NCBI RefSeq assembly: GCF_034044635.1
Contig: NZ_JAXCLX010000001.1
Coordinates: 1,426,001-1,490,000, forward strand
From: Dongia rigui
GTDB taxonomy: Bacteria; Pseudomonadota; Alphaproteobacteria; Dongiales; Dongiaceae
Direction of reading: 5' to 3'
Length of the DNA stretch: 64,000 nucleotides
The stretch's first letter is position 1; every line of letters starts with the position of its first letter. Below are positions 61,684 through 64,000 of the stretch, piece after piece. Position numbers and translations under genes: made by a program. Under the pieces are notes generated by a model. The model was not told the origin of the DNA. It did not search any database and was given only the letters and a program-made list of their open reading frames with translations.

Positions 61684-61950
61684 ATGCTGACATTCGAGGA
61701 TTGCCAGGCCCTGTGCGGTGCCAGCCGCGGCGTCGTCGCCGCCATCGCCGAACATGAGCACATCCCGGAAATGGCGGCGGCGGAACTTGCCAATTATCTG
61801 TGCGAGAACGAGGCCGGCGAGCGCTGCATTCGCCGCTATATCCTGGATGACATCGCCGCGGCCAAGCGCCGTGGCGACAAGCGCCATGCCGCCGTGCTGG
61901 AGGCGGTCCTTCACCATTTCGTGGCAACGCACCCCCGCGCCGAGAAGTAA
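61684..61950 (+). CDS. Hypothetical small helical protein
   Basis: An 88-residue, mostly helical protein: MLTFEDCQALCGASRGVVAA, IAEHEHIPEMAAAELANYLC, then KRRGDKRHAAVLEAVLHHFV. No family is recognised. GGAGG five bases upstream of the ATG at 61684 is a strong ribosome site. It completes a three-gene set with the macro domain. Confidence 0.75.
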   Translation: MLTFEDCQALCGASRGVVAAIAEHEHIPEMAAAELANYLCENEAGERCIRRYILDDIAAAKRRGDKRHAAVLEAVLHHFVATHPRAEK

Positions 61951-61979
61951 CCCCGGCACGGGGGGTTGGGTCGCTCGCC

Positions 61980-62273
61980 TCACCCGCGGCGATAGACGTA
62001 TTCGCCGATCTTAAGCGTGTCGTTGCTGATTTCGCCCACCATGATGAAGTCGAATTCATCGACGAAGCGGATTTCGCGGCCGCGGCGGCTGTAGCGGCCG
62101 CTATGGGTCGCCATGCGCACGCCCTGGTGCTTGGCATAGCGACCGTCGCTGGTGAGGAACAGCCGCACGCCGGTGTTGCGCAGGCTGATCCATTCACCGC
62201 TCGGCTCGACGGCCGGGTTGTCTATGAGCGGTGTCGGCATCGGCTCGAAGCGAGCCTCGGCATGAACTGCCAT
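61980..62273 (-). CDS. Possible Atu4866-like small protein
   Basis: A 97-residue beta-rich protein: GEWISLRNTGVRLFLTSDGR, then MATHSGRYSRRGREIRFVDE and GEISNDTLKIGEYVYRRG. The pattern recalls the Agrobacterium Atu4866 family (short beta barrels of unknown role), but only from memory. It lies between the macro-domain set and an SDR gene on the minus strand. Confidence 0.62.
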   Translation of the reverse strand: MAVHAEARFEPMPTPLIDNPAVEPSGEWISLRNTGVRLFLTSDGRYAKHQGVRMATHSGRYSRRGREIRFVDEFDFIMVGEISNDTLKIGEYVYRRG

Positions 62274-62315
62274 GTGTCATCTCCTTGAGTTTGCGTGACG
62301 GCGATCTGCCAGCCG

Positions 62316-63077
62316 TCAGTGAGTCGTGATGGTCGGTCGCACCATGATCTCGCCAACATCGATGTCGTCCGGCTGGGCGATGGCGAAAGCAATCGCCCGC
62401 GCCACGGCATCGGCCCCCATCGCCTGTTTGCGCAGGTTGGTGATCGCCGCCTTTGTAGCCTGATCGGTGATGGTGTCGGCTAGTTCCGATTCTGTAGCGC
62501 CAGGCGAAATGACGGTGACGCGGATGTCATTGTTTTCGATGCGCAGCGCCTCGGACAGCGCATGCACGCCGAATTTGGTGGCGCAATAGACGCCAGCCGT
62601 CGCCATCACCCGGCGGCCCGCCATGGAGGAAATATTGATGATATGCCCCATGCCTTGCGCCTTCATGAGCGGCAAGACGGCGGCGATGCCATAGAGCACG
62701 CCCTTCAGATTGACGTCGATCATGCGGTCCCATTCATCGACCTTGAGGGCGGTGAAGGGCGAGAGCGGCATCAACCCCGCATTATTGACGATGACATCGA
62801 CCCGGCCGAACGTGGCCTTGGCAAAATCGACGAAGGCCGCCACATCGGCGCGGTCGGTGACGTCGAGCTTGCGCCATTCCACCGTACCGCCGGCCGTCTT
62901 GATCTCCGCTGCAATCTTCTCCAGCCGGTCGGTGCGGCGGGCACCCAGCACCAGTTTGGCGCCTTCTGCCCCCAACGCGCGCGCAGTGGCCTCGCCGATG
63001 CCGCTGCTGGCCCCCGTGATCAGGACGACCTTGCCCAGGACATTTTCCTTACCGGGCACATTCTCTTTGCCAGCCAT
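62316..63077 (-). CDS. Short-chain dehydrogenase/reductase (YdfG-like)
   Basis: A 253-residue classical SDR with TGASSGIGEATARAL, VIVNNAGLMPLS, Ser of ISSMAGRR and catalytic YCATKFGVHAL. It is of the NADP-dependent serine/3-hydroxy acid dehydrogenase-like group; the substrate is unknown. An N-terminal repeat (GKENVPGKENVLGK) precedes the fold. AAGGAGAACAAG supports the ATG at 63077. It is divergent from an AraC gene, its likely regulator. Confidence 0.9.
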   Translation of the reverse strand: MAGKENVPGKENVLGKVVLITGASSGIGEATARALGAEGAKLVLGARRTDRLEKIAAEIKTAGGTVEWRKLDVTDRADVAAFVDFAKATFGRVDVIVNNAGLMPLSPFTALKVDEWDRMIDVNLKGVLYGIAAVLPLMKAQGMGHIINISSMAGRRVMATAGVYCATKFGVHALSEALRIENNDIRVTVISPGATESELADTITDQATKAAITNLRKQAMGADAVARAIAFAIAQPDDIDVGEIMVRPTITTH

Positions 63078-63335
63078 CTTGTTCTCCTTCACGTGGGGAC
63101 CATCTTTTCGGGGATCAGGGTCGACGGGACCGGGGTCGGGTCGCCCTATGGCTGGGAAGATGGGGGCGGCAAGGGCCCAAGCGGTAGACCAGAACTGTTT
63201 CGTTCTTGCCTAATCCTCCAGGATTGAGAATTGTCACTTCTCCCCCAAAGGGAGCGCCCTATATGGTTTAGGGAGCCGTCGGGCTCTTACCTACTGATTT
63301 GTTGTAAAATTATTAGATCTAAAAGGACCATATTC

Positions 63336-64000
63336 ATGGACCGACAGGCCGAATTCGCCGCCTTGATTGAACAATACACCAGCGGAGACGGGATGCTGGA
63401 GACCGCCCTGCCCCGGGTGGCCCTGGCCAAATTGAGCAAACCGTCCGAGCCGATGCACGGCGTTCACCAGCCGGCCTTGTGCATCATTGCGCAAGGGCGC
63501 AAGCAGGTGATCCTGGGCGACAGCATCTATTTCTATGACGCCAGCCAATATCTGGTGGCCTCGGTCGACGTGCCGGTGGTGGGCCAAGTGGTCGAGGCCA
63601 CGCCGGAGAAGCCTTATCTGAGCTTCAAGCTCAACCTCGATCCGCATCTCATCAGCGAATTGATCCTGGAGACCGGCCTCACCGACGAGATCGAGCGCGA
63701 GGGGGCGGGTGGGACGCTGAGCACATCGCTGAGCCTTGCCACCGTGACGCCGGAACTGCTCGATGCCGTCATGCGCATGCTGCGCCTGCTGGACAAGCCC
63801 CGCGACATCGCCGTGCTGGGGCCCTTGGCCGAGCGGGAGATTCTCTATCGCCTGCTCAACGGCCCGGATGCCGCGCGCCTGCGCCAGATCGCCCAGGTCG
63901 ACAGCAAGCTGCAGCGTGTGACCCGCGCCATCGCCTGGATCAAGCAGCATTTCACCGAGCCGTTCTCGATCGAACTCCTCGCCTCGGAAGCGCGCATGAG
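63336..64000 (+). CDS. AraC-family regulator with AraC_N domain (3' truncated by window)
   Basis: The open frame runs to the window end, giving the first ~221 residues. The N-terminal AraC_N domain (HQPALCIIAQGRKQVILGDS, then FYDASQYLVASVDVPVVGQV and the FKLNLDPHLISELILE region) is visible. A region typical of AraC proteins (RQIAQVDSKLQRVTRAIAWI) follows, but only the start of the helix-turn-helix (FSIELLASEARM) is inside the window. AAAAGGACC lies about seven bases before the ATG. It is divergent from an SDR, the usual AraC_N/oxidoreductase pairing. Confidence 0.88.
   Translation, partial: MDRQAEFAALIEQYTSGDGMLETALPRVALAKLSKPSEPMHGVHQPALCIIAQGRKQVILGDSIYFYDASQYLVASVDVPVVGQVVEATPEKPYLSFKLNLDPHLISELILETGLTDEIEREGAGGTLSTSLSLATVTPELLDAVMRMLRLLDKPRDIAVLGPLAEREILYRLLNGPDAARLRQIAQVDSKLQRVTRAIAWIKQHFTEPFSIELLASEARM

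Overview
The window is GC-rich, densely packed chromosomal DNA from an alphaproteobacterium, most likely a Rhodospirillales-like heterotroph; the genus cannot be fixed from sequence alone. The lineage call rests on several markers: a RegB/RegA redox two-component pair, the cell-cycle regulator GcrA with a GANTC site and a DnaA box upstream, DUF2794, a GAAC-N7-GAAC (alphaproteobacterial LexA-type) box, and the gene order YfgM-like/bamB/der.

Layout. 0-11 kb: the end of a sensor kinase, an ABC-2 exporter, regB-regA, a Nudix hydrolase, DoxX, a HAD phosphatase with a UbiH-type hydroxylase, a methyltransferase/GNAT/membrane-protein set joined by stop-start overlaps, and guaA with a hairpin terminator. 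11-16 kb: a dabA-dabB inorganic-carbon uptake pair with a divergent LysR regulator and a palindrome just before its start codon. 16-27.5 kb: accessory metabolism made of small regulator-plus-enzyme modules (AraC/epimerase, ArsR/SRPBCC, GlxA/SDR, TPR-wHTH/DUF899), interrupted at 19.0-20.85 kb by an AT-rich island with an XRE-type regulator and an uncharacterised, possibly abortive-infection-like protein. The island abuts a 3' fragment of a beta-propeller gene whose intact paralogue lies 2 kb away. 27.5-32.6 kb: a 360-bp element with 23-bp inverted ends, an MFS exporter whose N-terminus is encoded by a dispersed repeat, a LysR gene, and an AT-rich orphan SF2 helicase. 32.6-47 kb: a cysteine-synthase-like enzyme, a MarR/hydrolase/thioredoxin module with twin operators, HxlR/DUF488, two GST genes, a SOS-box-preceded DNA-repair pair (radical SAM plus DUF4130-UdgX), a PLP decarboxylase, a TetR/NmrA pair with twin operators, an FMN reductase and a glycosyltransferase. 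47-58.5 kb: conserved core genes (gcrA, DUF2794, YfgM-like, bamB, der, DUF971, Trm112-like, LonN, CnoX-like, prolyl-tRNA editing protein, tRNA-Gly). 58.5-64 kb: ChaC, a cupin/secreted-protein pair under likely FNR/CRP control, a macro-domain cluster, an SDR and a truncated AraC gene.

How it works together. Much of the accessory DNA consists of self-contained switches: a regulator, its visible palindromic operators, and one or two redox or detoxification enzymes transcribed away from it. Redox and oxygen control recurs through RegBA, FNR/CRP-like boxes and small cytochrome-oxidase-like membrane proteins. Two dispersed palindromic repeat families occupy many gene ends, in one case forming a terminator and in another coding sequence.

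The observations I rate highest are the SOS-boxed radical SAM/UdgX pair in which UdgX seems to have lost its iron-sulfur cysteines, the AT-rich 19-21 kb island with the neighbouring gene fragment, the repeat-encoded N-terminus of the MFS exporter, and the 360-bp inverted-repeat element that supplies the stop codon of another MFS gene.
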